The position numbers and the translations under genes are program-made. From Deltaproteobacteria bacterium (GTDB taxonomy: Bacteria; Myxococcota_A; Polyangia; HGW-17): DNA of 64,000 bases. The DNA is taken from the NCBI GenBank assembly GCA_016937155.1, contig JAFGWM010000041.1, forward strand, positions 1 to 64,000, read 5' to 3'. Under the pieces are notes generated by a model. The model was not told the origin of the DNA, did no database searches, and saw nothing but the letters and a program-made list of their open reading frames with translations. This document shows positions 35,485 through 45,100 of this stretch, piece after piece (positions within the stretch are counted from its first letter, which is position 1; every line of letters begins with the position of its first letter).

Positions 35485-35513
35485 TTGACATTACAGTAAT
35501 AAAAAGGTTAAAA
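35485..35513 (+). promoter_or_regulatory. Possible sigma-70 promoter of the GltJ-like gene
   Basis: A perfect -35 element TTGACA (35485-35490) is followed after 17 bases by TTAAAA (35508-35513), a weak -10. Downstream, GGTTA (35506-35510) and TAACC (35538-35542) enclose a small hairpin, TGCC (35520-35523) with GGCA (35528-35531), so the leader may be structured. The gene's ribosome site AAGGAG lies further down. Confidence 0.35.
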
Positions 35514-35571
35514 ACAGTGTGCCTGCGGGCATGGAAGTAACCGTGAACTCTCTGTAAGGAGTTGAGTTTAA

Positions 35572-37278
35572 ATGAAAATTATCTGCGACAGTTGTCATAC
35601 CAAGTATTCAATTTCCGATGATAAATTAAGCCCTGGAAAGGTTTTCAAAATAAAATGCAAGAAATGTGGTCATGTTATTGTTGTAAAACCTAAAGAGGAA
35701 GAGCCTCCTCCAGAGGAAGACGCCACAAGAGTTGTGGACTACAGCGCAATGAATGACAAAGCTGCATCCACCGCGGGTAAGGACTGGTTTGTTGTTGTTG
35801 ATAAAGAACAGGAAGGTCCTTATACAAGGGAACAGATTCAGGAGAAAATTCAGATTGGTCTGGTCAACAAGGACACCTTCACATGGAAAGAGGGTCAGGC
35901 TGACTGGGTTGAGTTAAGTAAAATCTCTGAACTTGCAGATCTTCTCCCGGCTCAGGAAGCCGCTGCACAACCAAAATCTGAAGCACCTGTTCAGGATGAT
36001 CCTTTCGCCGGGTTTGATGAGCCGGCAGCAGCAGCTCCTTCGGACAGTATTTTCGGTCAGGAGGAAAAAAAGGATGCTTTATTCCCTGCAGATGAGGAAG
36101 AGGATGAAAATGTTCCTAAAATGAAGGGACAAAGGCATGAAAACTCAGTGCTGTTTTCTCTGGATAATCTTCAGTCTCTTGCGGCTGGTGGTGGTTCCAA
36201 AAAACCAACCGGAGCCAGCAGACCTGGATATATTACACCTGAAAGTCAGGGAAGCGGTCTTGTTGATATTCAGCAGATGGCTTCATCCATGCAGTCATCC
36301 AAACCAAGTGCGCAGTCTCAGCCAATAGACTTGCCCGCTGCACCTGTTTTAGCCACTCCACTTACAAGTGCTCCAATACTGACTCCTATTGCTGCTGAAG
36401 AGGAAAAACCAAAATGGATTATTCCTGCTGTAATAGGTGGTGTCATTGTTGTGGTTGCAATAATTGCTTTTGCCGCTGTTCAGATTATGGGTGGTGGAAG
36501 CAAATCATCTGATAAGTCAGATGATAACAAGGTTGCAATGGCTGACAACAAAAAGGACGACAAAAAACCTGACGATTCCATGAAGCCAGATGGTAAAACC
36601 GACAACAAGGATGACAAGAAAGACGACAAAAAGGACGACAAAAAACCTGACGATTCCATGAAGCCAGATGAAAAAACCGACAACAAGGATGACAAGAAAG
36701 ACGACAAAAAGGACGATAAAGATACAAAGGTTGCCGATAACGGAAAATCTGACAATAAAACCGATAACAAGGATGACAAAAAAGATAACAAGGTAAATAA
36801 GAATAATAACACTAAAAAGGTGTATTCCGGTGGTAACAGAAAACCGGACAAGAAACCTGATAAAAAGCCGGACAAGAAACCTGATACAACAGATACCAAG
36901 GGTTGTACCAAGGTGTGGTGTATGCTTAATGGAAATAAACCGGCTTGTTGTTCCAAATATACCGGTGGTTCATCAAACAGTGCCGGAGATGATCCATGTG
37001 CTGCAAACTCCAAACCTTCACTGGGCAGAGCAGACATAACTGCAGGTATAGGTAGAGTAAGAGGTCGTGTCCGAGGCTGTTTCAACAAATATGGTATACA
37101 TGGCACTGTTAAGGTTCGTGTTACAGTTAAATGTAACGGTCGTGTTGTGGGTGCGAGCGCAAGAGCTCCACACAGTGGAACTCCCCTGGGAAAATGTGTG
37201 CAGGGAGCTGTTTATGGAGCTAAATTCCCGGCATTCAAGAAAAAACAGATGTCATTCACATATCCCTTCATAGGATAG
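35572..37278 (+). CDS. GltJ/AgmX-like zinc-ribbon, GYF, TonB-type membrane protein
   Basis: This is a 568-residue envelope protein with the domain order of Myxococcus GltJ/AgmX. It has an N-terminal zinc ribbon (Cys5, Cys8, Cys29, Cys32), a GYF_2 domain (about 70-125, 'DWFVVVDKEQEGPYT'), a disordered region, and one membrane helix (about 282-305). A Lys/Asp repeat region and a C-terminal TonB-like domain (about 490-568, GRVRGCFNKYG) follow. In Myxococcus the zinc ribbon and GYF domain act in the cytoplasm and the tail spans the periplasm of the gliding complex. The Lys/Asp region contains a 26-residue tandem duplication. It lies upstream of the PilR-like gene. The motility role is inferred from architecture. 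Confidence 0.85.
   Translation: MKIICDSCHTKYSISDDKLSPGKVFKIKCKKCGHVIVVKPKEEEPPPEEDATRVVDYSAMNDKAASTAGKDWFVVVDKEQEGPYTREQIQEKIQIGLVNKDTFTWKEGQADWVELSKISELADLLPAQEAAAQPKSEAPVQDDPFAGFDEPAAAAPSDSIFGQEEKKDALFPADEEEDENVPKMKGQRHENSVLFSLDNLQSLAAGGGSKKPTGASRPGYITPESQGSGLVDIQQMASSMQSSKPSAQSQPIDLPAAPVLATPLTSAPILTPIAAEEEKPKWIIPAVIGGVIVVVAIIAFAAVQIMGGGSKSSDKSDDNKVAMADNKKDDKKPDDSMKPDGKTDNKDDKKDDKKDDKKPDDSMKPDEKTDNKDDKKDDKKDDKDTKVADNGKSDNKTDNKDDKKDNKVNKNNNTKKVYSGGNRKPDKKPDKKPDKKPDTTDTKGCTKVWCMLNGNKPACCSKYTGGSSNSAGDDPCAANSKPSLGRADITAGIGRVRGRVRGCFNKYGIHGTVKVRVTVKCNGRVVGASARAPHSGTPLGKCVQGAVYGAKFPAFKKKQMSFTYPFIG
36556..36715. repeat. 78-bp tandem duplication in the GltJ-like gene
   Basis: Two nearly identical 78-base copies encode the 26-residue KDDKKPDDSMKPD-type segment. 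The shared CCTGACGATTCCATG core starts at 36568 and again at 36646. It lies in the periplasmic spacer just after the membrane helix, so copy-number changes would alter spacer length without breaking the frame. Confidence 0.75.
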
Positions 37279-37442
37279 TCTGATATTTATCCCACCCATC
37301 TATATTCTTCTATATTTCATAAAAAAGATCCCATTGACTGAATAGCACAAGTATACCTGTATGGAATGAATTCATAAATAAGTACTGTTTTTTTGCGCTG
37401 TGGTTATCTGGAGGTTAGTATTCCTCCGTGATTATCAAATAA

Positions 37443-37504
37443 AGCAGGATTGATGATCCTTAAAATGCTGATATGTAAGATTTTCAGTTCACAAAGATCC
37501 TGCT
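37443..37504. repeat. Inverted repeat in the PilR-like gene leader
   Basis: AGCAGGAT (37443-37450) and ATCCTGCT (37497-37504) form a perfect 8-base inverted repeat with a 46-base spacer, ending 25 bases before the PilR-like start. It could close a leader structure or be a pair of operator half sites. It does not match a known c-di-GMP riboswitch. Confidence 0.3.
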
Positions 37505-37529
37505 GAATTTATTTGCTTAAGGACTATTT

Positions 37530-38879
37530 ATGGAAGCAGACAGGAAAATTCTGATTATTGATGATGAAAAGGGTATTGCCCATCTTCTGGAGATAATCGT
37601 AACTGGAATGGGGTACATTCCTGTTGTTTGCTATGATGGTACATCGGGGCTTAAAAATGCACTGTCAGATTCGCAGATTCAGATGGTTATAAGTGATGTA
37701 AGGCTTCCCGGGGTTAATGGACTTGAAATTGTTGAGACACTTAGTGTTCAAAAACCTCAACTTCCCATCATTATGATGTCAGCCTACGGAACTATTGATA
37801 TGGCAGTGGATGCAATGAAAAAGGGTGCGTATCATTTTCTTTCAAAACCATTCAAGAAGGAAATGATTGTACATACCATAAATAATGTTGCCTCACATCT
37901 GGAACTCAGAGAGGAAAATCAGCGATTAAGGGAGCAGTTAAACACGGACTTTATTACAGGCAATACTCCTGAAATGCTTGAAATTATACAAACTGTAAAA
38001 AAGATTGCCCCATTTCGTACTAATGTTCTGATAACCGGTGAGAGTGGTACCGGTAAAGAAATGATTGCCAGAATGATTCACGGTGAAAGTAATTTCTCCG
38101 GTCCATTCATTCCGGTGAACTGTTCCAGTATTCCACCTGATTTAATGGAGTCTGAATTATTCGGGCATCTTAAAGGATCATTTACAGGCGCCCATGTGGA
38201 TCGTACTGGTTTATTTGCTGAAGCTGACGGAGGTACGTTGTTTCTGGATGAAATTGGTGAACTGGATCTTTCCCTTCAGGTAAAACTGCTGAGAATGATA
38301 CAGGAAGGAACAATCAGAGTTGTGGGTGCTAACCGTGAAACCCCCGTCAGTGTAAGAATTATTGCAGCAACATCAAGAGATCTGAGTCATGAAATGAAAA
38401 AGGGAAATTTCAGGGAGGATCTTTTTTTCCGTCTGAATGTTGTTCCTGTAATTATGCCTCCACTCAGAGAGAGAACTCCAGATATTCATATGCTCGCAGA
38501 ATTCTTTCTTATTCGCTATGCAAAGCGGTTTGGTATCAAAAAGAAAATACTCAGTGAAGAGGCTCTTCTTCTTATGGAGGATTATGACTGGCCCGGTAAC
38601 ATCAGAGAGCTGGAAAACCTGATGGAGAGAATGTCTCTGATTTGTGAGGGAGATCTGATTGGTACTGATGAAATATCGCTCACCAGTAACTCCGGACAGT
38701 CAATTGAGGATGAAGCAGATATTTTTTCTATAAAAAAATCGGTGCGAATTCTCGAAAAAAAATTGATCTCCAGGGCCCTTGAGGAAACACATGGACGTAA
38801 GGGCGAAGCTGCGAAACTTCTGGAAATATCTTCCAGAGCTTTGCTTTATAAACTTAAGGAATACAATATGATGGATTGA
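37530..38879 (+). CDS. Sigma-54-dependent response regulator, PilR-like
   Basis: This is an NtrC-family activator of 449 residues. It has a receiver (residues 1-120) with phospho-acceptor Asp in MVISDVRLPG, a AAA+ domain with Walker A GESGTGKE and the sigma-54 contact loop GSFTGA, and a C-terminal Fis-type helix-turn-helix (GRKGEAAKLLEISSRALLYKL). It sits 118 bases before pilM, which is where PilR regulators are often found, hence the PilR label. No PilS-type sensor is adjacent, and no -24/-12 promoter was seen before pilM, so its targets may be elsewhere. The activator call is firm; the PilR role is by context. Confidence 0.9.
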   Translation: MEADRKILIIDDEKGIAHLLEIIVTGMGYIPVVCYDGTSGLKNALSDSQIQMVISDVRLPGVNGLEIVETLSVQKPQLPIIMMSAYGTIDMAVDAMKKGAYHFLSKPFKKEMIVHTINNVASHLELREENQRLREQLNTDFITGNTPEMLEIIQTVKKIAPFRTNVLITGESGTGKEMIARMIHGESNFSGPFIPVNCSSIPPDLMESELFGHLKGSFTGAHVDRTGLFAEADGGTLFLDEIGELDLSLQVKLLRMIQEGTIRVVGANRETPVSVRIIAATSRDLSHEMKKGNFREDLFFRLNVVPVIMPPLRERTPDIHMLAEFFLIRYAKRFGIKKKILSEEALLLMEDYDWPGNIRELENLMERMSLICEGDLIGTDEISLTSNSGQSIEDEADIFSIKKSVRILEKKLISRALEETHGRKGEAAKLLEISSRALLYKLKEYNMMD

Positions 38880-38916
38880 ATAAATCCCTTGTGTGATTTT
38901 TATATTATCCAAAATC

Positions 38917-38970
38917 TTGACTATGTATTCATATGTAGTATATTGTAGTAAGTGTACGCTATTTGTAGTA
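38917..38970 (+). promoter_or_regulatory. pilM promoter with three phased TGTAGTA repeats
   Basis: TTGACT (38917-38922), 16 bases, then TATATT (38939-38944) makes a good sigma-70 promoter for the pil operon. TGTAGTA occurs at 38934-38940, 38944-38950 and 38964-38970, that is at offsets of 10 and 20 bases, all on the same DNA face. The first two copies flank and overlap the -10 element, as expected for a repressor or a promoter-remodelling protein. Confidence 0.6.
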
Positions 38971-38997
38971 TAAGGTACGTCACTGAAAGGTGAAATT

Positions 38998-40047
38998 ATG
39001 GCAGCCAACTGTATAGGATTAGATATTGGTGCTAGTGCGGTAAAAGTAGTCCAGTTAAGGGAGACCAGAAAAGGCCTTTATCTGGAAAACTTTGGTATAC
39101 GAAACCTTCCGCCTCAATCCATTGTTGATGGAACAATAATGAATCAGGTGGCAGTGTTAGAGGCGATAGAATCCCTTTTTGCAAGTATGGGTATCAAACG
39201 AAAAGAAGTAGCTCTTGCGGTCAGTGGAAGAAATGTGATTGTTAAAAAAATTGCTCTTCCACAGATGTCCATGACAGATTTATCCGAGGAACTCAGCCTT
39301 GAGATGAAGCATCATATCCCATTTGCGAGAGAAGAGGTGGAAGTTGATTATGAGGTTGTGGTGCCTAAAAATGCTGAAGGGCAGATGGAAGTGCTTCTGG
39401 TGGCTGCCAAGAAAGAAATAATTGTGGATTATCTGGAGCTTGTTCGTGAGGCTGGTCTTCAGACAACAGTTCTGGATGTAAGTGCTTTTGCAGTACAGAA
39501 TATATACGAACGATGCAGAGGAATAAGCCCTGTTGATACACTGATAATTCTCAATGTAGGAGCAGTATCTACGAGTATAAATATTGTACTTGGTGGAGTT
39601 ACAACCTTTGTAAGAGACGTGAGCATCGGTGGCGAAAGTGTTACCGGAGAGATTGCCAGATCCATGCAACTTAGTATGGAGGAAGCAGAATTCAGAAAAA
39701 GTGAAGCTGCGTCGGGTATAGGTGTGGATCCTGATTTGATGAAAATAATTACAAAAGTGTGTGATGTTATGGCTGGGGAATTTCAAAGATCGATTGATTA
39801 TTTTCTGTCAAGTACCAGAGCCACTGAAAAAATCAGACTGGTGGTGACTGGTGGTGGAAGCATTCTTAAACCCCTGGTTCATTCTATTGAGAGGAAATCT
39901 CATTTACCTGTAGAGGTTTTTGATGGATTCACTCAGGGAGTTATTGTGGATCCCGCTAAATTTGACATGAATCTTTTACAGGCACGGGCTGCTACAGCAA
40001 GTGTGGCCCTGGGACTGGCACTGCGTCGCCCAGGGGATAAGCGTTAG
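38998..40047 (+). CDS. pilM: Type IV pilus assembly protein PilM
   Basis: PilM is the cytoplasmic actin-like ATPase of the pilus alignment complex, which binds the PilN N-terminus at the inner membrane. In 349 residues the actin fold shows 'IGLDIGASAVKVVQL', 'LNVGAVSTSINIV' and 'LVVTGGGSILKPL', as in the family. AAGGTG lies just before the ATG. It is the first gene of the pilMNOPQ operon, whose spacings are 17, 12, 3 and 10 bases. The promoter with TGTAGTA repeats is directly upstream. Confidence 0.95.
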   Translation: MAANCIGLDIGASAVKVVQLRETRKGLYLENFGIRNLPPQSIVDGTIMNQVAVLEAIESLFASMGIKRKEVALAVSGRNVIVKKIALPQMSMTDLSEELSLEMKHHIPFAREEVEVDYEVVVPKNAEGQMEVLLVAAKKEIIVDYLELVREAGLQTTVLDVSAFAVQNIYERCRGISPVDTLIILNVGAVSTSINIVLGGVTTFVRDVSIGGESVTGEIARSMQLSMEEAEFRKSEAASGIGVDPDLMKIITKVCDVMAGEFQRSIDYFLSSTRATEKIRLVVTGGGSILKPLVHSIERKSHLPVEVFDGFTQGVIVDPAKFDMNLLQARAATASVALGLALRRPGDKR

Positions 40048-40064
40048 GAATCTGGAGCTGAAAG

Positions 40065-40706
40065 ATGATAAGAATAAATCTAATTCCTCAAAAAACATCT
40101 CCCAGCCAGATAAAGGGACAGCAGTTTCTGATGCTTGCCTTTCTGGCAGTAGCTGCATGTGGTGGCGGATTATATTATCACCACAATTTTATCCTGGATC
40201 TGTCACCCATTGAAAAAAATGAAAAAGAGACTGGTATCTTGGATAAACAACTTGCCGGTCTGAGAGCAAGACTTGGAAGAATAAAGGTCCTTCCTGTTCA
40301 GGAGAAGAAAAAGCTCGAGGATAAGTACAAGAAGAAACTTCAGACTGTAACAAGAATTGAAAAGGTCAGATCCAATCCTGTGTTTGCTCTTCTGGAAATG
40401 TCCCGTTTAATGAGCGTCGGCCAGTTGCCAACTGTTGCTCCCGGGAATGTAAAAGCAAGAATGGAACTGGATCCAAACTGGGATCCATCACCGATATTTC
40501 TTACAAAACTGACTGAAAAGGCTCGTGAGGTGGAAATCAAGGGTTTTGCGCGTACTCACTATGACATCTCCGAATTCTCCAGAAGGTTGAGAATAAGTGA
40601 GTATTTCAGAAGACCGGAAATAGTTGAGTCCAAGGTTGGCAACGATAAATTGAATGAATCAAACGGAATGGTTGAGTTTACCATCAGAGCTCAGATGGTT
40701 TATTAG
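40065..40706 (+). CDS. pilN: Type IV pilus assembly protein PilN
   Basis: PilN is a single-span inner-membrane protein that links PilM to PilO. The N-terminal 'MIRINLIPQK' is the conserved PilM-binding peptide. A membrane helix follows at about residues 22-40 (FLAVAACGGGLYY), then a coiled coil and a periplasmic ferredoxin-like domain. The length of 213 residues is typical. GGAGCTGAAAG before the ATG gives a reasonable ribosome site. Confidence 0.93.
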   Translation: MIRINLIPQKTSPSQIKGQQFLMLAFLAVAACGGGLYYHHNFILDLSPIEKNEKETGILDKQLAGLRARLGRIKVLPVQEKKKLEDKYKKKLQTVTRIEKVRSNPVFALLEMSRLMSVGQLPTVAPGNVKARMELDPNWDPSPIFLTKLTEKAREVEIKGFARTHYDISEFSRRLRISEYFRRPEIVESKVGNDKLNESNGMVEFTIRAQMVY

Positions 40707-40718
40707 GAAGGTTTTGCC

Positions 40719-41405
40719 ATGCAGAAAGTATACCACTGGTTAGCTACTGCTCCACTTTCACAGAAATTACTCATTGTAGTGGTTTTACTCGCCGCCATGT
40801 GCGGATGGTATTACATGAAACCATATAAAGCTGCAAAGGATAGAGTTGAGGAATCCCGAAAACAATTAAATTATTCAAGGGTGTCCCTCATGGAAGCCAA
40901 ACGTCGTCTAAAGGAAGCAACAAAAGCACGTGAAGAAATGAAAATGATGCAAACCCGCGGGGAGGATCTGGATAAAAGAATTCCCGGCAGGGTTGATATG
41001 TCAGAACTCGTTGGTGAGCTTGATCAGATGTCTGATGACGTGAAGATTATTGAAATCAAACCTATGGAAGATGATGATGCAAGTTATGACAGTGTTGTTA
41101 TCAAACCTATTAATTTCAGGGTTGAGGGTAGATTTCACAGTATACTGAAATTTCTTTATAAAATGTTCAAAATGAACAGGCTTATGGATATTGGAGATAT
41201 TGATCTTAAACGAAAATCAATTGCAGATAATAAAAAGGATGGAGCAAAACAGATGAATTTTGATTTGGTGGGTGAATTCACTGCAAGAATTTATTTCAGC
41301 CCCGTTGTTATGCCGGCGGCTAAACCAGGGAAGAAACCTGCAAATCTTCTTAATAAAGGTGCTCAAAGGCTGACAATGGGTCCTATGATAATGATGCCGA
41401 GGTAA
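40719..41405 (+). CDS. pilO: Type IV pilus assembly protein PilO
   Basis: PilO pairs with PilN in the inner-membrane alignment complex. The 228-residue protein has a cytoplasmic start, a membrane helix at about residues 14-32 (LLIVVVLLAAMCGWYY), a coiled coil and a periplasmic domain containing 'FRVEGRFHSILKFLYKM', which is characteristic of PilO. A GGAAGG site precedes the ATG. Position between pilN and pilP supports the call. Confidence 0.92.
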   Translation: MQKVYHWLATAPLSQKLLIVVVLLAAMCGWYYMKPYKAAKDRVEESRKQLNYSRVSLMEAKRRLKEATKAREEMKMMQTRGEDLDKRIPGRVDMSELVGELDQMSDDVKIIEIKPMEDDDASYDSVVIKPINFRVEGRFHSILKFLYKMFKMNRLMDIGDIDLKRKSIADNKKDGAKQMNFDLVGEFTARIYFSPVVMPAAKPGKKPANLLNKGAQRLTMGPMIMMPR

Positions 41406-41408
41406 ATT

Positions 41409-42101
41409 ATGAAAAATATACCTGTAATTGTATTTCTTCTAGTTATGGCTCTTTCAGGGTGTGGAGGTGATGGTGGTTCTGGAGGCGGTTCACATTCTCA
41501 GGCCCCTATGGCAAGTGTTGCACCCATGAATCTGCGTCCTGTAAAGGCAAACAAAAAAAAGGCTGTTAAGCCTGCAAATATTAACTTTTTTGCGGATCAG
41601 AATCTGACAATTCCTCCATTTAATGCTGAAGCAAGAAATATTGCTGTGGAACTGTTTGTGGAGAACGGAAAAGAACAGCGGGATCCTTTTAGAAATCTTT
41701 ATGAGGATATGCTTACGGATACTAAGACTGATATTTCCAGTCAGAATATTTCAGGTAATGAAGAAGGTACTATGGTTTTGTTAGAGCATTTTACTCTTTC
41801 TCAGTTGAAATTAACTGGAATTATCTGGTCCGCTGGTAGAGAAAAAGCATTATTCCAGAGTCCGGATGGACAGCCAACAAGTGTAAATAAGGATGACAGA
41901 ATTTCAAAAGTGAAGGCTCTTGTAAAGGAAATTACTCACGACAGAGTTCTTCTGGAAATTCCCGGAAAAAAGGGTGAAACAGGAAAAATGATGGAGTTCA
42001 CTCTTGTCAGGGCAAGTGGCCCTTACCAGATACAGTATGATAAATTGAGACCGGATCAGCGTGGAATTAGAGTCAGGCTGAGGAACTGGAAAAGGAAATA
42101 G
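41409..42101 (+). CDS. pilP: Type IV pilus lipoprotein PilP
   Basis: PilP is the inner-membrane lipoprotein that joins PilN/PilO to the secretin PilQ. The lipobox ALSGC is near residue 18, followed by a Gly/Ser stretch and then a Lys/Pro/Asn-rich linker. The C-terminal beta domain carries 'LTGIIWSAGREKALFQSPDG', typical of PilP/HofP. The segment EQRDPFRNL matches the conserved DPF region that precedes that domain. At 230 residues it is slightly longer than average. It starts three bases after the pilO stop. Confidence 0.92.
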   Translation: MKNIPVIVFLLVMALSGCGGDGGSGGGSHSQAPMASVAPMNLRPVKANKKKAVKPANINFFADQNLTIPPFNAEARNIAVELFVENGKEQRDPFRNLYEDMLTDTKTDISSQNISGNEEGTMVLLEHFTLSQLKLTGIIWSAGREKALFQSPDGQPTSVNKDDRISKVKALVKEITHDRVLLEIPGKKGETGKMMEFTLVRASGPYQIQYDKLRPDQRGIRVRLRNWKRK

Positions 42102-42111
42102 GAGAATAGCC

Positions 42112-45100
42112 ATGAGAAACTATAACAATCTTCTCAAATCAGCATTTTTGCTTGGAATATTGCTGCTAATGCCAGGCAAAGTGTATGGCTCGGTTAGTGG
42201 CAATGCACTGACTGGAATATCCCACAGGGAAAATGGGGCTTCAACTGAGGTCATCTTGCAGTTCAGAAAATCTGCATCTTTCTCTATTTTCCGTAATGAA
42301 AACCCGCCTGGAATAACAGTTGAGCTTTCACATACCAGAAATACATCCGTGAAAAATCTAAAGATTGAAAGCTGGGCAGTAAGCCATGTCGGTGTTACTA
42401 CAGCTGTCTCAGGAAAAGTACCATATACAAGAGTTTCCATTGTAAAAGCAAGAAGTGGTACATACACAGTCAACTCTGCTGGAAACAGGGTAATAATTGT
42501 GTTTACCGCAACTCAACTGCCACCTCCATCTACCAGAGCAGCTATGGAGAAGCTGGCATTCTTGCAGAAAAAATCACTGGAAATGGAGAAACAGCTTTCC
42601 ATAGCCAGAGAGAATCTAAACAGAGCAAAAAGGGAACTGAAAAGAGAAAAGAACTCACTATCCAGTGTGAGATCAGATAATTCTGTTTTGCTTTCCCATA
42701 TTGAAAAAGCAAGAAAAGATTACCGTTTGCTGAGTAAGAAGAATTCAGATGTCAGAACAGATCTTCTGAACGCTGAAAAACAGATGAAAATTGCAAGAAT
42801 AAAAGAGAAAGCAGCACTCAGAAGACTTGCAGATATAGAAAGAAAAACCAGACAGTTAAACAATGCAAGAGTTGAAAAAGCAGCAGAACTAAAAAAACTC
42901 TCCAGAACTATTTGGAAAAGAAAAATCGGTGCCAGAAAACTTGAGAAAAAACTCAGTGAATATCAAAAAGAGATTTCCAGACTCAATCTGAGAATTTCCA
43001 GTGGTGAAAAAAATGGACAGAGCGTTACGGACCTTAAAACCAGAGTAGTACTGCTTAAAACCCGAACTTTTAAAGCTGAAAAAGATCTGAAATCAGTCAG
43101 AAAAACTGTTGAAAAAGAAGAATCCAGAAGAGAAAATTTAAAAAAACTGTCAGGTATTGAAGAAAAGAAGCTTGCAGCTCTGAAACTCAAACTTGGTAAT
43201 GAACGCACTATTCTCAACTCTGAAATTTCAAAACTTGAACAAGGGGTAGACAACCTCAGAAATAAGAGAAGTTCCCTCCTCGGTGAACTCAAGGCACTGG
43301 AGAATAACAGAAAATTTGTTCAAAAATCACTAAGAAAAGAGAAAATACTTGCCCGAAAATACAGAGAAGCCAGAGAAAACTCTCAGAAACTTCATCAAAA
43401 AGCCCGGAAACTTGCTGATATTGAAATTTCCAAAGCTAAAAAAGCTGAACTGGAGCGAAAAAATCACGAAATTCTTATTGCAGACCAGAAAAACTATCTC
43501 AGTAAATTGAATGTTCTCAAAAAGAATGAAGAGAACAATCTTAGAGCATTAAAGAAAAGTCGTGAAGCACATGAGAGATTACTGAAATCTGAGAAAGCGA
43601 GACTCAGAAACCTTGCTCTTTCAGGTAATCGTAAAAAACTTGAGGCATTACGTCAGAAACAGTCCAGAAGACTTGCAGAAATTAAAAAGCTTGAAAAATC
43701 AGCATATAGAGTCAAAAGAAATATTGATAATGCTACTTCTTCACTGAGAACAATGGAGAAAAAAATATCCCGTTCAATGAAGAAACTTAATCGTACCCGC
43801 AATGAGTACAGGGATATTCAGGTTCAACTTGCCAGTATGTCAAAACTTCGTGATGAAGCCAGAGCCGGTCTTTTTCAGATGAAAGCAAGTCTGGAATCAA
43901 CAACTTTAAAAAGAAAAAGTGTTCAGAGAAAGTTGAATGTTCTTGAGAGAAATCTTGCAGGAAAACGCAGAGAAGTAAAGAAAGTCAGTATCAGACTGAG
44001 TTCAATGGAGAAAAAAATATCATCCTTATCAAGGGAAAAATATCTCCGGGAAGCTGAAATGAAGAGTCTCGCATCTACGGCTTCTCTTCTCGAAAAAAGA
44101 ATTCAGGAAAATAATGCAAAAATATCAGGACTTAACCTCCGTAAAACCAGACTGAAAAGTGAGATTGACAGCCTTGAATCCAGATACAGGAAAATTAAAT
44201 CCAGTATGGAAAAAGGTCGTAAAGCAAACGTTAGTGAAGAAAATCGTCTGGCTAAGCTTATGAAACTCAGAAAACAGAAAATTGCTGAACTGGAAGCAAA
44301 AAAAGCTGCTCTTTTAAAGGATATTGCAGCAGTTTCATCGGCAAAATCTGAAAAACATACCAGGAAAATTTCTGCTGATAAAAGCGTGGTGGCAACAATT
44401 ACAGCTGTCGATTTTGTAAACTCACCATGGTCTCATCAGGTTGTTTTGTCATTCAAGGGAAAAGAGATTCCTGACAGAACCTATCGCAAGGGGAACACAA
44501 TTCTTGTGAGACTTCCAGGGGCAGTATTTAATAAGGAACTTGCAAGAAATATGGATACCTCCGCATACAAGGGTCCGGTATCCAGATTTCTGACCTGGAA
44601 CAATTCAAAATCAGGGAAAGAAGCACTTGTTAAGATTTACACAAACGGTATCAGAAGAAGTGAAATAAGAAGAAGAGCTCATAAACTTGTTATTCTTATT
44701 CCAAAGTCTGTTGCAGAAGTCAGATCTCACAAAAACAGAATGAAGAATGTTGCTCCTACAGTTGTCGCTGGTTATTACTCAAACCTTGGAAAAGTTGTTA
44801 ACAACAATTTACCTACTGCAACAAAAAGGAAATACAGAAGAAGTATAAAACGCGCGGGAAAATCCAGAAGAGGTTACAGAGGCAGATTTGTTGATCTCGA
44901 TTTTAAGGATGCGGATCTTCACAATGTAATAAGACTTGTAACAGAAGTATGGGGAAGATCTGTTGTTATCCCCGATGATGTTAAAGGTACGGTAACAATA
45001 AAGCTTACTAATGTTCGTGTGGATAGAGCATTTGATGTGATTTTAAAATCCAAAGGTTTAGACTGGAGTTATGAAGGTGGAAATATCATTCGAATTATGA

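Noticed and set aside
35345-35571. c-di-GMP or glutamine riboswitch before the GltJ-like gene
   Set aside because: A small hairpin is present, but the conserved core sequences of those riboswitches are absent.
36480-37106. 208-codon minus-strand frame rich in Leu, Ser and Phe
   Set aside because: It is the shadow of the Lys/Asp repeat (GAC AAA AAG) in the GltJ-like gene.
38880-38997. Sigma-54 promoter for pilM under PilR-like control
   Set aside because: No GG-N10-GC type -24/-12 pair is present; a sigma-70 promoter fits instead.
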